Of a stretch of DNA of 64,000 bases, positions 1 through 13,988 are shown piece by piece. Position numbers and translations under genes: made by a program. Positions within the stretch are counted from its first letter, which is position 1. Each line of letters starts with the position of its first letter. The DNA comes from Dipteronia dyeriana (lineage: Eukaryota; Streptophyta; Magnoliopsida; Sapindales; Sapindaceae), in contig CM065295.1 of the NCBI GenBank assembly GCA_032871835.1, positions 67,822,687-67,886,686 on the forward strand, in the 5' to 3' direction. Below the pieces are notes generated by a model. It searched no databases and was not told where the DNA came from. It worked only from the letters and a program-made list of their open reading frames with translations.

Positions 1-371
1 AATAAAATTGGCTTTGCTAGGGTTCATCCAATTTCTTTTCGATTCGGCTTTTCTCAGTAAACTGTTTAGAAAGTCTTGAGTTAGAATTTGGTAAATTCTG
101 TTATCTAATTCTAGAGAGTCGATCACTCAATTCTGTGAGTGGTTTGTCTCATATCCATTTATCTTTAGGTACAAGTTAGGGTTTTATTGTTTGATCTCAA
201 TCTAGGTCCTCAACAACATGCAATACAATTTTTGTCAAGCTCATGCAAGAGAATCAGTCAAAACAACAATCAAGAGGATTTCCAAATGAAATCAACCAAT
301 TTAAACCCTTTTGCTAAGATTAAAAGATATATATATATCCAAGCATTTGTATGCAAAGTGAACTAATCACA

Positions 372-2877
<2,506 letters not shown>

Positions 2878-3395
2878 AATCTCAACCACGTCAAGGCATG
2901 TGATAGATCCTAATAGACATACTAAGTCCTTTAAACCTAGTTGCATCTAAGGGTTTGGTAAAAAATTATATTGGTTGATCATTAGTTCCTACATGTTCAA
3001 GGACTATAACCTTATCTTCAACTACTCCATAATAAAGTGATGATGGATATCTATATCCTTTGTCCTAGAGTGCTGCACAGGGTTTTTGGAAATATTAATT
3101 GCACTAATGTTTTCACAATAAAGGGTTAGAGTATCTTGACGAAGTCGTAGTCCGCAAGCATTTGCTTCATCCATAGGAGCTGTGTGCATACACTCCCCGG
3201 GGCTTTGTACTCGGTCTTGGCTAAGGATAAGGAGATGGAGTTCTGCTTCTTGTAAAACCACGAGACAAGATTGTTCCTTAGAAAAAAGCAATCATCGGAT
3301 GTGCTCTTCTAATCATCAAAATTCTCTACCCAATCTGTATCACTAAATCCCATTAAGCTAGAGTTGGTGTCAAATGAGTACCATATCATATAATT
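2878..3395 (-). pseudogene. Copia (SIRE-like) RNase H fragment, piece 1 of a split element
   Basis: Read on the minus strand from 3395 downward, the conceptual protein passes through the usual Copia RNase H landmarks. These are WYSFDTNSSLMGFSD, then KSTSDD, then [13 protein letters not shown], then the [20 protein letters not shown] block with IDIHHHF, and finally a VEDKVIVLEHVGT tail near 2,950. Stops and frameshifts break it, so it is not functional. It abuts the Gypsy LTR at 3401, and its upstream part lies on the far side at 18506. The middle of the reverse transcriptase is missing between the two pieces. Family assignment to the SIRE type is by recalled motif similarity. Confidence 0.85.
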
Positions 3396-3400
3396 GAGGT

Positions 3401-4593
3401 TGTTAACGGGAAATTTGCTCAAAATGAGAAATTCCAATTAACACCCTCGAGACCACAACCACAAAGGTGGTGACCGGGGTCGGTACCTTTGATACCTGAC
3501 CTGTTTAGATTGAAACGAATGTTTACATGACCCTAGCAAATGAGAGCTTTATTATGGAACACTTATGATACACGGGAATTTTCATATACACTCACAATCT
3601 CTATAGTTTATAGGAATGTGGTAACTCTGTGCTTGTCTAACCACAGAATTTAGGCCCGATATAATTCTTTCTCCCCACTTTTTTTTGTTTTCTCTCTGCC
3701 TCTTCTCCTTCCTTTTTTCTCCGTCCCCCTCCGTAGGAGTGTTTAGGCATATTTATATATGGTCGAATCACTTTGAACGGATGTATCTCCCGCATTGATT
3801 CTCTAAACCTACTCTCTCCTTATCGGGCGGGATCCTTTATTTGAAAGTCGTTGACTTCGACTAAATAACAGATTTTTCATTGGTGGAGATAAGTTTGTTT
3901 CCTCTTTAGAAACAAACTCTTATCTTACACGTATGCAGAATTAATGTTGGTTATTAAGTAGATATGATCATGTGTGTATTCACGGCATGATTCTTCATGG
4001 AGGTCACCGAATTAGTTGCTTGTTGTCTCCTAGAGCAAGGTAGATCCATGCTTTGGTTATGTTCTCAGAAGCTTAGGATGGACTTTCCTCGACCCTTTGG
4101 AGCTTGAGGCATTCATGTAGACATTTCTAGGAGGTCACATTAGAGGCTCTCTTTCTCCTCGTATTGTGAAGGGGGCAGCGGGTTCCTGAAAAGGTTTGTG
4201 GGCTTCAAGTTTAGGCTACGAGTTAAGTTTGACCTTTGGGAGCCTTAACCTGGAGAGAACTTGTTTTGCTTGTCAAGCTTCACCTAGAGTGCTTCATGAG
4301 CTCGGCGATCCTCATTTGCTTCCTTGGGGTGGTTTTAGAGCTCGGCCCCATGAACCGAGGTTTCTGGGTTGGTGGCCTCGAGAAGCCTGGACTCCAGTGT
4401 TCGAGTGGGGGCCCAACTTGGTCATGCCTAGCTTCATCCCTGGTAGTTTCGAAGCCCGACAATCCTTCCTTACTTCTGTGGGGTAATTTTATGGTCTGCC
4501 TGGGGTCTCATGAATGTCGAATTTGGGCTTAGACTCTGGCTAGAAGAGTGGAAAATATTTCTTTGACCCCCTAACCAAATTTTACTATTAACA
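3401..4593 (-). repeat. 3' LTR of the Gypsy element
   Basis: This 1,193-bp copy matches 17336-18500 along its full length, with scattered substitutions and small indels. It has TG...CA ends. Near 3,748 the minus strand carries a TATA-like ATATATAAATA, the same place as in the other LTR. Short open frames around 4,196-4,532 have counterparts in the other LTR (18,173-18,433) and reflect LTR sequence, not a gene. Confidence 0.93.
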
Positions 4594-4605
4594 AAAGTCC
4601 CCTCT
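4594..4605 (-). other. Polypurine tract of the Gypsy element
   Basis: On the minus strand AGAGGGGACTTT lies directly against the 3' LTR, where plus-strand DNA priming occurs in LTR retrotransposons. Position and purine content support the call. Confidence 0.7.
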
Positions 4606-4979
4606 GACTTGAACACTGGAGGTAGAGTTGGGGTAGGAGTCAGAGTCACTACTTAATTGGGAAATTTTCAGTTACGAGGCAATTACTGGGGATCTTCGAA
4701 TGAAATCTTCTCATTAATTGTTCGGGTGACGTGTCACAGACAGACTGGTACGTTCCCCAAAATAGACCGGCTACGTTACGGCTGCTCCAAGATTCGAGGC
4801 CATCTTACCTAAGATTTTACTGATGTCAACGGCTACTCCACCTTTATTTAATCTCGGCCTCATCATCCCTTTCTCCACGCTTTCTTTCAATTTCAAATTT
4901 TCAGACTTCCTCTCCCTTACTGTTTTCTCCGACCATATCTTTATCTTTCCTCCACTTTCAAGCTCTTTTCATCCAACAA

Positions 4980-7521
4980 TGTCGAACTCCTCTGACAGCA
5001 TTGAAGCCTTGGTTAAGGGCACTAGTGACTCTAATTTGGTTCCTCGGAAACGGGTGTAAGGAATCTCGAGCGACGAGGACTCTTTCCTGGTCCGTCAGCG
5101 CCGTCACTCTAGTAGGAATGTCTCAATCTATTTCGGCTTCTCGAATCAACCCGACAACCCTCTAAACTTAGTTGACGAGGATTCTAATGTTGGTGAGAGG
5201 GTCGACGCCGCTGGGGAGGTTCAGGTTATGGTGGTTAGGCTTCCTTCAGTGGCGCATCTTCCTTATGAATCTAGGGTTATCCCCGACTCTACTGTTAACC
5301 CACAATCGATCAACCGCATTCAGGATAAATATGGCATTCATAAAGGCGTCACACTCACAGTTCCCCATAGGAACTACGATGTTTATAATCCTCCCGCAGG
5401 CGTGCTCCCCATTCATTTGGCGGCCTTTGAAAACGAGGTCAGACTCCCCTTTCACCCTACTCTTTGACGGGCTCTTAACGCCCTTCAACTGACGCCCGGC
5501 TTCTGGAGGCATCTGATTGGCTTCCTCATGTTGTAGAGGGAACTGTACGAGCAGGGCAAGGTCACCCGAGAACCTAGGGCAGAAAAGCTGGCCTACCTTT
5601 TTCAAATCGGGAGCTTGTCTGGAGGTCCCTATGGACAGTTCTATTGAAGGCCAAAAACAAGCTCAACTTTATCATCCCCTGCACTTCGAGAAAAGAACCC
5701 GCTTGGAATGAATAGTGGATATTAGCGGGGGGAGATTGGGGAAGCTCCATATTCATCGGTGGGCATGAGTTTGTTGTTCCCACCACCTTCAGCGACAAAC
5801 CCTCATAGGACCGGGATTCCCTACATGCCGAATCCGAGGTTGTGCTGAAGACTATCCTTGCAAGGAATTACCTGAACCTGAGATTTCCAACTGTTGATCC
5901 CTTCGATCCCCGCAGGGTGAATAAGAATATGTGGATCTCCGATGCTACCCCTCGTAAGTAATCCCAAGTCACTATGCTTCCTTCTAGCAGTTGGTTTGCT
6001 TCTCACATCTCTTATATTTTTTTTAACAGCTTTTGTTGCTGCTCCAGCTTCCCGTGAAGCCCAGGAAGCTCGGACCCCTCCCTCTCCTGCTGGATTATTC
6101 CAATGGGTCTTCTCGATTACCCCGGAGAAAGGGAGGCCTACTATTCTAGTTGCTGCTTCACCAGCTCCAGCTCCATCTCCAGCTCCATCTCCAGCTCCAT
6201 CTCTATCGTCTTCCCAGATGAGATCCAAGATTGTTATTCTCACATCGCGGGCTGCTAAAGCTTTAAATCATGAAGGGCCCGCTCTCCAGGCTGCTGATAC
6301 AAAGACCTCCACCCCCTCGTCAGTGGCCCCCACTACCGTTGCTGCTTTTTTAGTTACATTACACAGCTCTTCAGCTAATCCATCTGCATCTTAAGCAGTT
6401 TAGGCTTCAGGGGATCCCGAGTCTGGTATTCCAAAGATTCCCCCTACTTGCCCCCACCGTCAACCTGGCTAGGTTGGTCAGGACAAAGTTTTGAAGCAGT
6501 TCGTTACGTCTTGCCCGGGTGGAGAGCTTTCAAGGATGGCTTCCATGCCTGTGGACATTATGGTTACCAAAGGGTTTGCCCTTCTGCCCGAGGTAGTCAT
6601 TGCTTTTATTTTCTGTGATTGCGAGCTTCAATCGCTTTTTAACATTTGTTTCATACTTTGTAGGCTTTCAAGTTTAACGTAGCAATGGGTCATCATGTAT
6701 CCTTTCTCCGAGATCGGGCAGCTAGGGCTAAAGTTGAGGCTGAGCGAGCCAGAGGATTACTAGTGCAGGCTCAATCCTTGGTCCAGGAGATGACTTCCAA
6801 CCAGAAGGGAATGGAAACATAACTGGTTGAGCTTCAATGCGACCACAAGAGGCTGAAGCGGTCTTTTGATCAAGAAACTCTTCGGTCTAAGCGACGAGTC
6901 AACCAACAGGATGATTGGATGGAGGAGACAAAGGCACTAGATGTTAAGAACCAAGCTCTGCAGGCCCGAGTTGCCAAGCTTCAGGTTGAAGTGGAAGCCT
7001 CTTTCAGCGATCGGTATTTCTATGCCTACTTTCAGATCGCGGAAGCCTTAACCTTTCCTTTGGACCTCTCTAGCATCACCGACTGGGATAAAGAAGACAT
7101 CATGTCCTAGGTTACAGAGATGTCTCGCCCCAACAATGACGAAACGGGTCCTTCTGTTGGGGACGGAGCTGGGAAGTAGCCTGAAATATCAGATCTACCT
7201 CCTCATGTCCCGACCTTCCCTACGTCAGGTCCCGGAGAATCATAGAGGGGGGTTCAACCCATGGGGCCAGAAGAATGAGAGGTCATTCCAGAGTCAACGG
7301 CCAATCTTCTTGATGTTTTCATACCACCTGAGGTCATGACGGTGGTCAATGAGGTCTTGGAGAAGGATCCAGCTGAGCAACCGACAATCGAAGGGCATCC
7401 TCAGGGAGATATGGCAGAAGCGGCTAACCATGATGAGAGACCACCAGAAAGAGGAGTAGGGGGAGAGGTTCATCCCGAGAAAGGGGAAGCTGGAGAAAAT
7501 CATGAAGATGCAGAAGTTTGA
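4980..7521 (+). pseudogene. Antisense multi-exon gene in the 3' region of the Gypsy element
   Basis: The conceptual protein starts at an ATG with a Ser/Asp-rich segment (MSNSSDSIEALVKGT). It continues through a globular part (PYESRVIPD, VPHRNYDVYNPPAG, HLAAFENEVRLPFHPTL, LTPGFWRHLIGF), then a Pro/Ala-rich linker with APSPAPSPAPS near 6,165-6,200, a coiled coil (about 6,690-7,010: LRDRAARAKVEAERARG, ARVAKLQVEVEAS) and a charged tail. Two introns with normal borders are visible: GTAAGT at about 5,954 to TAACAG at about 6,029, and GTAGTC at about 6,592 to TTTGTAG at 6,663. The globular part resembles the family once named 'putative gypsy type transposon' (Transposase_28), from memory. It has stops at about 5,057, 5,465 and 5,535, among others. 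It runs opposite to gag-pol. Function is unknown. A related gene lies at 21211-24759. Confidence 0.7.
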
Positions 7522-7759
7522 ATCAATCCTCTTGTAATTTGTTCTGAATGCCTGAAAATGGGGGAAGGCATCCCCTCTTTACTCATGCTTGATCATCATC
7601 ATCACTCTTTTTTTTTTGTAGGCCAGAACCAGGGGTTGGGCTCCCTGTTTGATTGTTGTAGCCTTATCGGGGGATAGGCTCTCCAATTCATTAATGAAAT
7701 TTAGCTTTTAGACCTGGTTCAAATTTTGACTTGCATGTACTTGCTTCATTTCTGATCTC

Positions 7760-8323
7760 TAGGGGTGGGCATTAAGTTGCGATTCTAACCGATTCTAACC
7801 GATTCTAACCAAATCGAACCGAAAAAATGACATTCGATTCGATTCATAAGGGTAATTCGGTTTAAACCGGTTTAAAAAATTAAAAACTAAATTTTTATTC
7901 TGTTCAAACCGGTTTGATTTTCTTAAAACCGGATTGAACCGAATAAACCGAATATATAAGTAAAAAAACCTAATATATTTAATATATTTAAGGGTAATAT
8001 GTTTTAACTAATTAATTTTTTTATATATATATATTTAAGTTAGGTTTGATTTGGGTTTTTTTGGCTATTATAATGTCCAAAATTAGTATCCAACAACCCA
8101 TTAATGTTAAAACAAATTCAAAAAACCCATTAAACTAGCCGGCTCATTAGGCCCAAAACCAAATTAAATCGAACCGAATCGAATTGATTAAAATAGGTTC
8201 AATTCAATTCGGTTTCCACTTCTTATTAGGTTTAAACCGGTTCAATTTTGGATGAATCAAAATATTTTAGGTTCAATTGGGTTTGACCTAAAATCAAAAC
8301 GAATCGAACCATGCCCACCCCTA
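7760..8323. mobile_element. hAT-type MITE nested in the Gypsy element
   Basis: It has perfect 13-bp terminal inverted repeats, TAGGGGTGGGCAT and ATGCCCACCCCTA. A perfect 8-bp target duplication, CTGATCTC, lies at 7752-7759 and 8324-8331. An 8-bp duplication and TAGGG-type ends are typical of hAT elements. The 564-bp interior is non-coding and full of AACCGG/GGTTTAAACC-like words in both orientations, so the transcript could fold on itself. It inserted after the Gypsy element, between its antisense gene and its integrase. Confidence 0.95.
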
Positions 8324-8707
8324 CTGATCTCCCTCTAGGTTCAGCCTCTAAAGCAACCTGACTTAACTTGGGAAAAGTAACAAGATAGGAACATTACTTA
8401 AGTGTGAAAGCAGAAAGCTGGCTTGGGCTTTCCGACTCGACAGAGACTTGCAGCTCAAAGTCTTCAGTGAATAGTCCCCTTGTTTGGTCGTAGACCATTC
8501 CGCACTTGTCACAGTAAGCAACCACATATACACGAATAATTAGACACTAGTAATAACTGGGACATTAGAGTTAAAGCAAAAGAGCCCTCTATCCTCGAGC
8601 CCCTATAAAGGGTTATAGCCCGAATGAGGTATCAAGTAGAGAACTGTCTAGCCCTCTTTTAGGCTTGGGATCGGGAGGGCTACTGCGTTTTTAAACTCGA
8701 GTCCTTC

Positions 8708-9040
8708 TTGGGGGTGATAGCCCGACCAAGGCATCAGGAGGGCTATCTAGTTGTTTCCTGGAATCGAGATCTGGATGGCAACTATACTCTTATACTCAGA
8801 CCCTTCTTGGGGGTAGTAGCCAGACCAAGGCATCAGGAGGGCTATTTAGCTATTTCATGGTCTCGAGATCTGGATGACAACTATGCCCTTACACTCAGAC
8901 CCTTCTTAGTGGTGGTAGCCACACCAGGGCACCAGGAGGGCTATCAAGCTATTTTTTGGTCTCGAGATCTGGATGACAACTATTCTCTTACACTCAGACC
9001 CTTCTTGGCTGGGGGTAGTGCCATGTCGAGGCATCAGGGA
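8708..9040 (+). repeat. About 99-bp tandem repeat, three full units
   Basis: Three consecutive units each contain an AGGCATCAGGAGGGCTAT-like core followed by CGAGATCTGGATG and CTCAGACCCTTCTT. An eroded unit precedes them from about 8,600. The period is a multiple of three, so one plus-strand frame stays open and reads a repeated 33-residue block (HQEGY, RDLDDNY, LTLRPFL). It lies in the 3' non-coding part of the Gypsy element, where Tat elements often carry tandem repeats. I do not regard it as a protein gene. Confidence 0.8.
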
Positions 9041-9189
9041 TAGCGAGGGGGCTTCCCCGGCTAATCTCTAGTCTTGGGACGATAATTTCAAATTTTCCCA
9101 TGTAGACTCAAAACATTATAGAACATAATTAAAGATGGAGAAAAAACAGGCTTTATTGATGAAAAGAAAGGAGTGCATTATTACTGAAG

Positions 9190-10470
9190 ATTAAAAACTA
9201 GGTGGAGGTGGCCTGCTCATGAGTCCCTGGTTCAGGGGTAGAATTTTCTCAAGTGATCCGAATTCCAAGTATGATCGATTAGTCGGCCATTCATGTCTTC
9301 GAGCTTTAGGCCCCATTGCAGATCACCACCTTTAACAAGTATGGCCCTTCCTAGTTGGGCCTAAGAACCCCGTCTGACCTCTTCCTGATATTCAACATCA
9401 CTTTTCTAAGAACTAGGTCCCCTTCCTTAAAGCTTCGAACTTTAACCCTACGGATAAAGTATCTAGCAATCCTGCTCTGGTAAACTGCCACATTCTCGAC
9501 TACTCGATCCTGCTTTTCTTCTCAGAGATCCAAGCTAGCTCGTAGCTTGCCCTCATTGCTCCCTGGTTCAAAATGTTGGACTCTAAAGGAGGTCAGTTTG
9601 TGCTCAATAAGAAGCACCGCTTCAATCTCGAAAGCTAGGGAGTAGGGCGTTTCCCCGGTAGCCATTCTCCTCGTAGTGCGGTAAGCCCAGAGGACTTCGG
9701 GAAGCTCCTCAGCCTATCTATCCTTATTCTGTTGTAGTTTCTTTTTCAACAGCTTCTTAATAGTCTTATTGGTGGATTCCACCAGCCCGTTAGTCTGAGG
9801 GTGGGTTACTGAAGCGAACCTAAGGTGGCTTCCCAAGCCCTCGCAAAAGTGTTTGAACCGGCCATTATCAAACTGCTTGTCGAGGTCAGCTATAATGACA
9901 AGAGGGGTTCCGAACCTGCAAACTACATTATTTTTGATGAACCTTGTTGTATTTTCTTATGATATCTGGGAGAGTGGTCCGGCTTCGACCCATCTTGTGA
10001 AATAGTCAATTGCCACGATAGCATGCTTGGCTTGACCATGAATAGTATGAAGTGGTCCGATCAAGTCGACTCCCCATATAGCAAAGAGGTACTACGATCT
10101 AAGGGATGACAACCCATCCGGCGGGAGGTGATTCAAGTTTGCAGTCTTCTGGAATGCCTCGTAGGATCGTACTAAGTTCTTTGCGTCTTGATGGATGGTT
10201 GGCCAATAATACCCCATGCGGAGAACCTGATATGCCAGAGCCTCCCCACCAATGTGGTTCCCGTATTCCTCTTAGTGAACCTCTCATCTTCAAGGTGCAA
10301 ACATCGGAGCAAAATAAGGGATCTGCCCCTCCTGTATAAGTACCCGTCCACCAAGCAATACCGGACCTAGAGCCTATTGACTTTCCTAGCTTGGTCGGGC
10401 TCCTCGGGAAGTCTCCCTTCTTTTAGATAATCCACTATTGGATCTATCCATCATGGTTGCCGATCCAGGG
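9190..10470 (-). pseudogene. Gypsy integrase, broken
   Basis: Minus-strand translation in changing frames shows the parts in order. First is the N-terminal zinc-binding region (GNHIGGEALAYQVL then GYYWPTIHQDAKNLV, about 10,300-10,130). Next is the catalytic core (an IDYFTRW-like stretch near 9,990; VIIADLDKQFDNGRF and LRFASVTHPQTNGLVEST near 9,900-9,770), then a GPTRKG-like C-terminal stretch near 9,360. The order and words match retroviral-type integrases (H2C2 finger, D-D-E core). Stops and frameshifts are frequent. It follows the second RNase H, as in Tat polyproteins. Confidence 0.85.
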
Positions 10471-10499
10471 TATAAGTCTCATTACCTGTCACTGTACAA

Positions 10500-10935
10500 G
10501 GTAGGGGGATCACTTAAAGAGGGAACCCCTGGGGTAAGGTCTGACCACCATTTGCAGCTATCTTGGCTAGAACATCAGCTCGACGATTCTGTTGTCGAGG
10601 TACCTGCTCGATTTTAAATCCTTTAAACTTGCTCTTAAGCTGTTGAACTAGCTTTAGATAAGCGATCATGTTATCCCCTTTTGCTTGATAATCCCTAGAG
10701 ACTTGGTTGACTATGAGCGACGAGTCACTCCTTACCAGCAGGTAATCAACCCCGAGATCTGCGGCCGCCCTTATTCCGGCTAAGAGGGCTTTATACTCCG
10801 CCTCATTGTTAGTGGCTTTAAATTCAAATCTGAAACTGTGGCAGCACTCAACCCCTTCTGGGTCGATTAAGACTATACTCGTTCCTCCCCCAGCTTGCCT
10901 GGATGCTCAATCTGTGTAAAGGATCCATGACTTGT
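10500..10935 (-). pseudogene. Second (archaeal-type) RNase H domain of the Gypsy pol
   Basis: The minus strand reads SWILYTD, a stop, ASRQAGGGTSIVLIDPEG, then FEFKATNNEAEYKALLAGI, LLVRSDSSLIVNQVS and a NRRADVLAKIA ending. These contain the acidic residues expected of an RNase H fold (TD, NEAEY, RSDS, AD). It lies downstream of the RT-linked RNase H at 11,041-11,480, so pol had two RNase H modules. An additional archaeal-type RNase H is known from Tat elements, which is the main reason for the clade call. One internal stop sits next to the first catalytic Asp. Confidence 0.85.
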
Positions 10936-11040
10936 AACTTTCTGGCCAGCTGTCAGACTTTGGAATCCCCTCAGGGGCTACGTTCGTTGCTGCAAAGGTC
11001 GTTTGGCCTGGGGGCAACGAGAGCTCGGCTACAAAGTCCT

Positions 11041-11820
11041 CCAAAGCCTGGGCTTTAATTGCAGTTCTGGGATTATACCTTAAATCAAACTGGGTGAGCT
11101 CCAGGGCTCATAAAACCAACCTTCCGGAAACATCCGGCCTTTGTAAGAATTGACGGAGGGGTTGGTCCTTCACTACTTCTATTGAATGAGCTTGAAAGTA
11201 GGGACTGAGCTTCCTTACCAAGGTTACCAAGGCATAAGCGAGCTTCTCCAAGACGGTATAGTTCTTCTCAGGCTTGGTACAAGCATGACTCACATAGTAG
11301 ATAGGCCGATGGATCTTATCTCCACATTCTTTGACCAAGGTGCACTTACCACAGTTTCTAAAATGGCCAAGTAGATTTGCAGTTCCTCTTTGGGGCTTAG
11401 CTTAACCGGTAGCGGAAGGCTTGACATATATTTTTTCAAGGCTTGAAAAGCTTGTTCACTCTCTTGATTCCATTTCATGTTTCTTCCCTACTTAATGGCC
11501 TTGAAGAATGGGAGGCACTTATCGGTAGACCTAGAAATGAACCTGTTGAGCTCTGCTACTTGTCCAGTCAAGACTTGAACCTGTTTAAGCGATGTGGGGG
11601 ACGCTAGATCAAGGATAGCCTTAATCTTTTCTGGGTTAGCTTCTATGCCTCTCTTATGGACCATGAAGCCCATAAATTTCACTACAGTCACCCCAAAAGC
11701 GCATTTGAAAGGGTTCAATCTCATCTAGTTCCCCCTTAAGATCATAAAGGTCCGGTGAAGGTCGCATACTTGGCCTTCAGAGGTTGATGACTTGGTGATC
11801 ATGTTGTCGATGTACACCTA
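11041..11820 (-). pseudogene. Gypsy reverse transcriptase (C-terminal part) and RT-linked RNase H
   Basis: Reading minus from 11820, the polymerase active-site region appears as VYIDNM, a changed form of the usual Y-x-D-D. It is followed by LNPFKCAFGV, KFMGFMVHKRGIEANPEKI and LTGQVAELNRFISRS (thumb), then the linked RNase H region (RPIYYVSH, EKNYTVLEKLAYALV, FLQRPDVSGRLV). The second Asp of the active site reads Asn. Stops occur near 11,725 and 11,107. The N-terminal part continues at 13989, beyond the solo LTR. Confidence 0.88.
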
Positions 11821-13988
11821 TGTAAGGACCTCGATTTTATGATTGGCTTATTTCATGACAAACTACACCATATTGAGGATGATTGTGTAATGGGTAGCTT
11901 AGGACCTCATTGGCAAGCTTCCAAGCCTCTCCATGACTTCAAGAGCAAAAGGTATATTCACTTAACTTTGCCTCTTGAAGAGTTTAGGTGCACACACATA
12001 CTTCATGCATGCTTTGTTGATCTTGCATTTGTGTTGATATTGTTTATATGTGTGCATCTCTTCACATTCACACTTACACTTCATTTGTAGATTTAAGTGT
12101 GGTATTGTGTTGTGTTTGCGCTTGCACTATGGTGTGCTTGTTTTAGCTTGTTGAGTGACTATATGAGAAGGTCTCATTCTTCTCTTGGTTTGGTTATATG
12201 GAGTAAGGTGTCTAGTTTCAAAAGAGTGTATTTCAATGATTAATGTTTTTCAAAACTGACCTTTGTATAGTCTTGTGACTATATCTTTTTATAAAATGAT
12301 TCAAAATGAGTTTTGAATTTTTTTGTACAAACTAGACACCCATACCTTTCCAACGGCATATTATTCGTAACATTTTATAACCGTTTGGATTGGTTTTGAA
12401 ATCTCCAAAGTGACCTTAAAACAGGGCATCTCTGTTGTTGTCCATTTCTAACCTTTGGTCACTAAAATGACCATAACATTTTATACAGACATCAAAATCA
12501 TGTTTTATAAATTGGAGTAGAAATAAGACTTTCATACCTTTCCAACGGTATATTATACGAAAGGTTTGGATGCCATTTGGTCATATTTTGGGTCGCTTGA
12601 AGCTCGAGCTGTTGTGCTGTCTGGCATGTACCACGGCCTAGACAGCTGTTGGTGCCATGCCTAGCCAACAACCTAGGCAGCGGTAACGTCCAGTCATGCC
12701 ATGCTGCACAGACCGCGGTCTGGTCACTTGCCTAGGTCGCGGCATGCACAGCGGTCATGACGAGACTTTGTTTTCTTCATCCAAAACGATGTCATTTCAC
12801 TTGGGCATTATAAATACATCCTTAAATCATCTTCTTCATCAGAATGACCCTAAAAAACAAACCCTAGAGTGAGAGAGAGAGTTTCTTGAGAGAGAAAGCT
12901 TCATTAAAGCTTGATTAACTCTCCAAACCCAAAACCTATCTCCATCTTGCATCATTCTTCATCATATGAGCATGGGTGTTCTTGGTTTCACGACTAGGTA
13001 AGTAAGAACTTCGTTTAATATCTTTTATTGTTCTTCTTACTCTAGATTAGGTGTTTATTGCATGATTAAATACCTAGACTCTAGTTATTGCATATATTTA
13101 AGAGTCTTGATAACATGATTGGGTTTGTTTGTTGATAGCTTGAATTTAGGACATATTTGCCCTTCTTTCTAAGTCTTTATGCATTGCATTTAGACATTAT
13201 TAATTAGGTCATATTAATTGCATTTTGATGATTGCATTAAGAACCATGTCATGCTTAATGACAACATATGTTGAAATGACCTGGTTTGATAACTAGGATA
13301 TAATGTTGCATAACTATATCTAGTTAAGTCTTTATGAACATTCATTTAGACATTTATATATAGGAATTGTACTTAGTGACATTCTTAAATTCCTAGATAA
13401 GCAATTAGTGTTTTGCCTAGTATTATTTGCATGTTTGAATATTTCATCATATTCACATAGGTTGTTGAACTCTTCATTGAGTCAAGTCTTGTGGCTTCGG
13501 TGTGAAGTTGCACAAGAAAGGTAAGTCTTGCAACTAAGGGTGGGTTGACAAGCAATTGGTCGGGTGCCACTGTAAAAGGCTTAAGGGGGTAGAGTATGAG
13601 GCGTTCATGCCAAGAGTAATGTATCAGGGGATATCACTAAGGACTGAACCAAGAGTGGTGAATGGCGGTGTCCATAGCCTGAGGTTGTCGAGAGTGAGAG
13701 TCCGAGAATCACTTGAGGATGTAACCTTTTATTCATATAGTGGATTTCTATGACCGAGTGTGGCGCACTTAAAAACCCGTGGTTTTTCCCATTTGGATGG
13801 TTTCCACGTAGACATCTTGTGTTATTTATATTTCTGCACCGTACACTTGATGTTGTATGTTTGTTTTATTGGGTGAATTTTGAATATTGACTAATAAAGA
13901 AAAATTGGTAATTGACATGATTAAAACCTATTCACCCCCCCCCCCCCCCCCTCTAGGTTTAGACACACACGTTTTTAGGGAACTTTCA
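11821..13988 (+). mobile_element. Solo LTR of another retrotransposon, inside the Gypsy RT
   Basis: The 2,168-bp sequence begins TGTAAGGACC and ends AACTTTCA. It is flanked by a nearly perfect 5-bp duplication (ACCTA at 11816-11820, ACCTC at 13989-13993). The Gypsy RT frame resumes exactly outside these borders. A TATA-like TATAAATA lies at 12809-12816, followed by a leader with GAGAGAGAG. A 17-bp poly-C tract (13935-13951) lies close to the 3' end. No coding domain is present, so the element probably lost its interior by recombination between its LTRs. The family is not identified; the poly-C and TTTCCACGTAGA words recall Copia U5 regions, which is an inference. Confidence 0.87.

Noticed and set aside
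4196..4532. Two overlapping plus-strand open frames of about 97 codons, partly repeated at 18,173-18,433
   Set aside because: They lie within the two LTRs of the Gypsy element and have no domain.
5821..6243. 140-codon minus-strand open frame with Gly-Ala-Asp repeats
   Set aside because: It is the reverse of the Pro/Ala-rich linker of the antisense gene and spans its intron.
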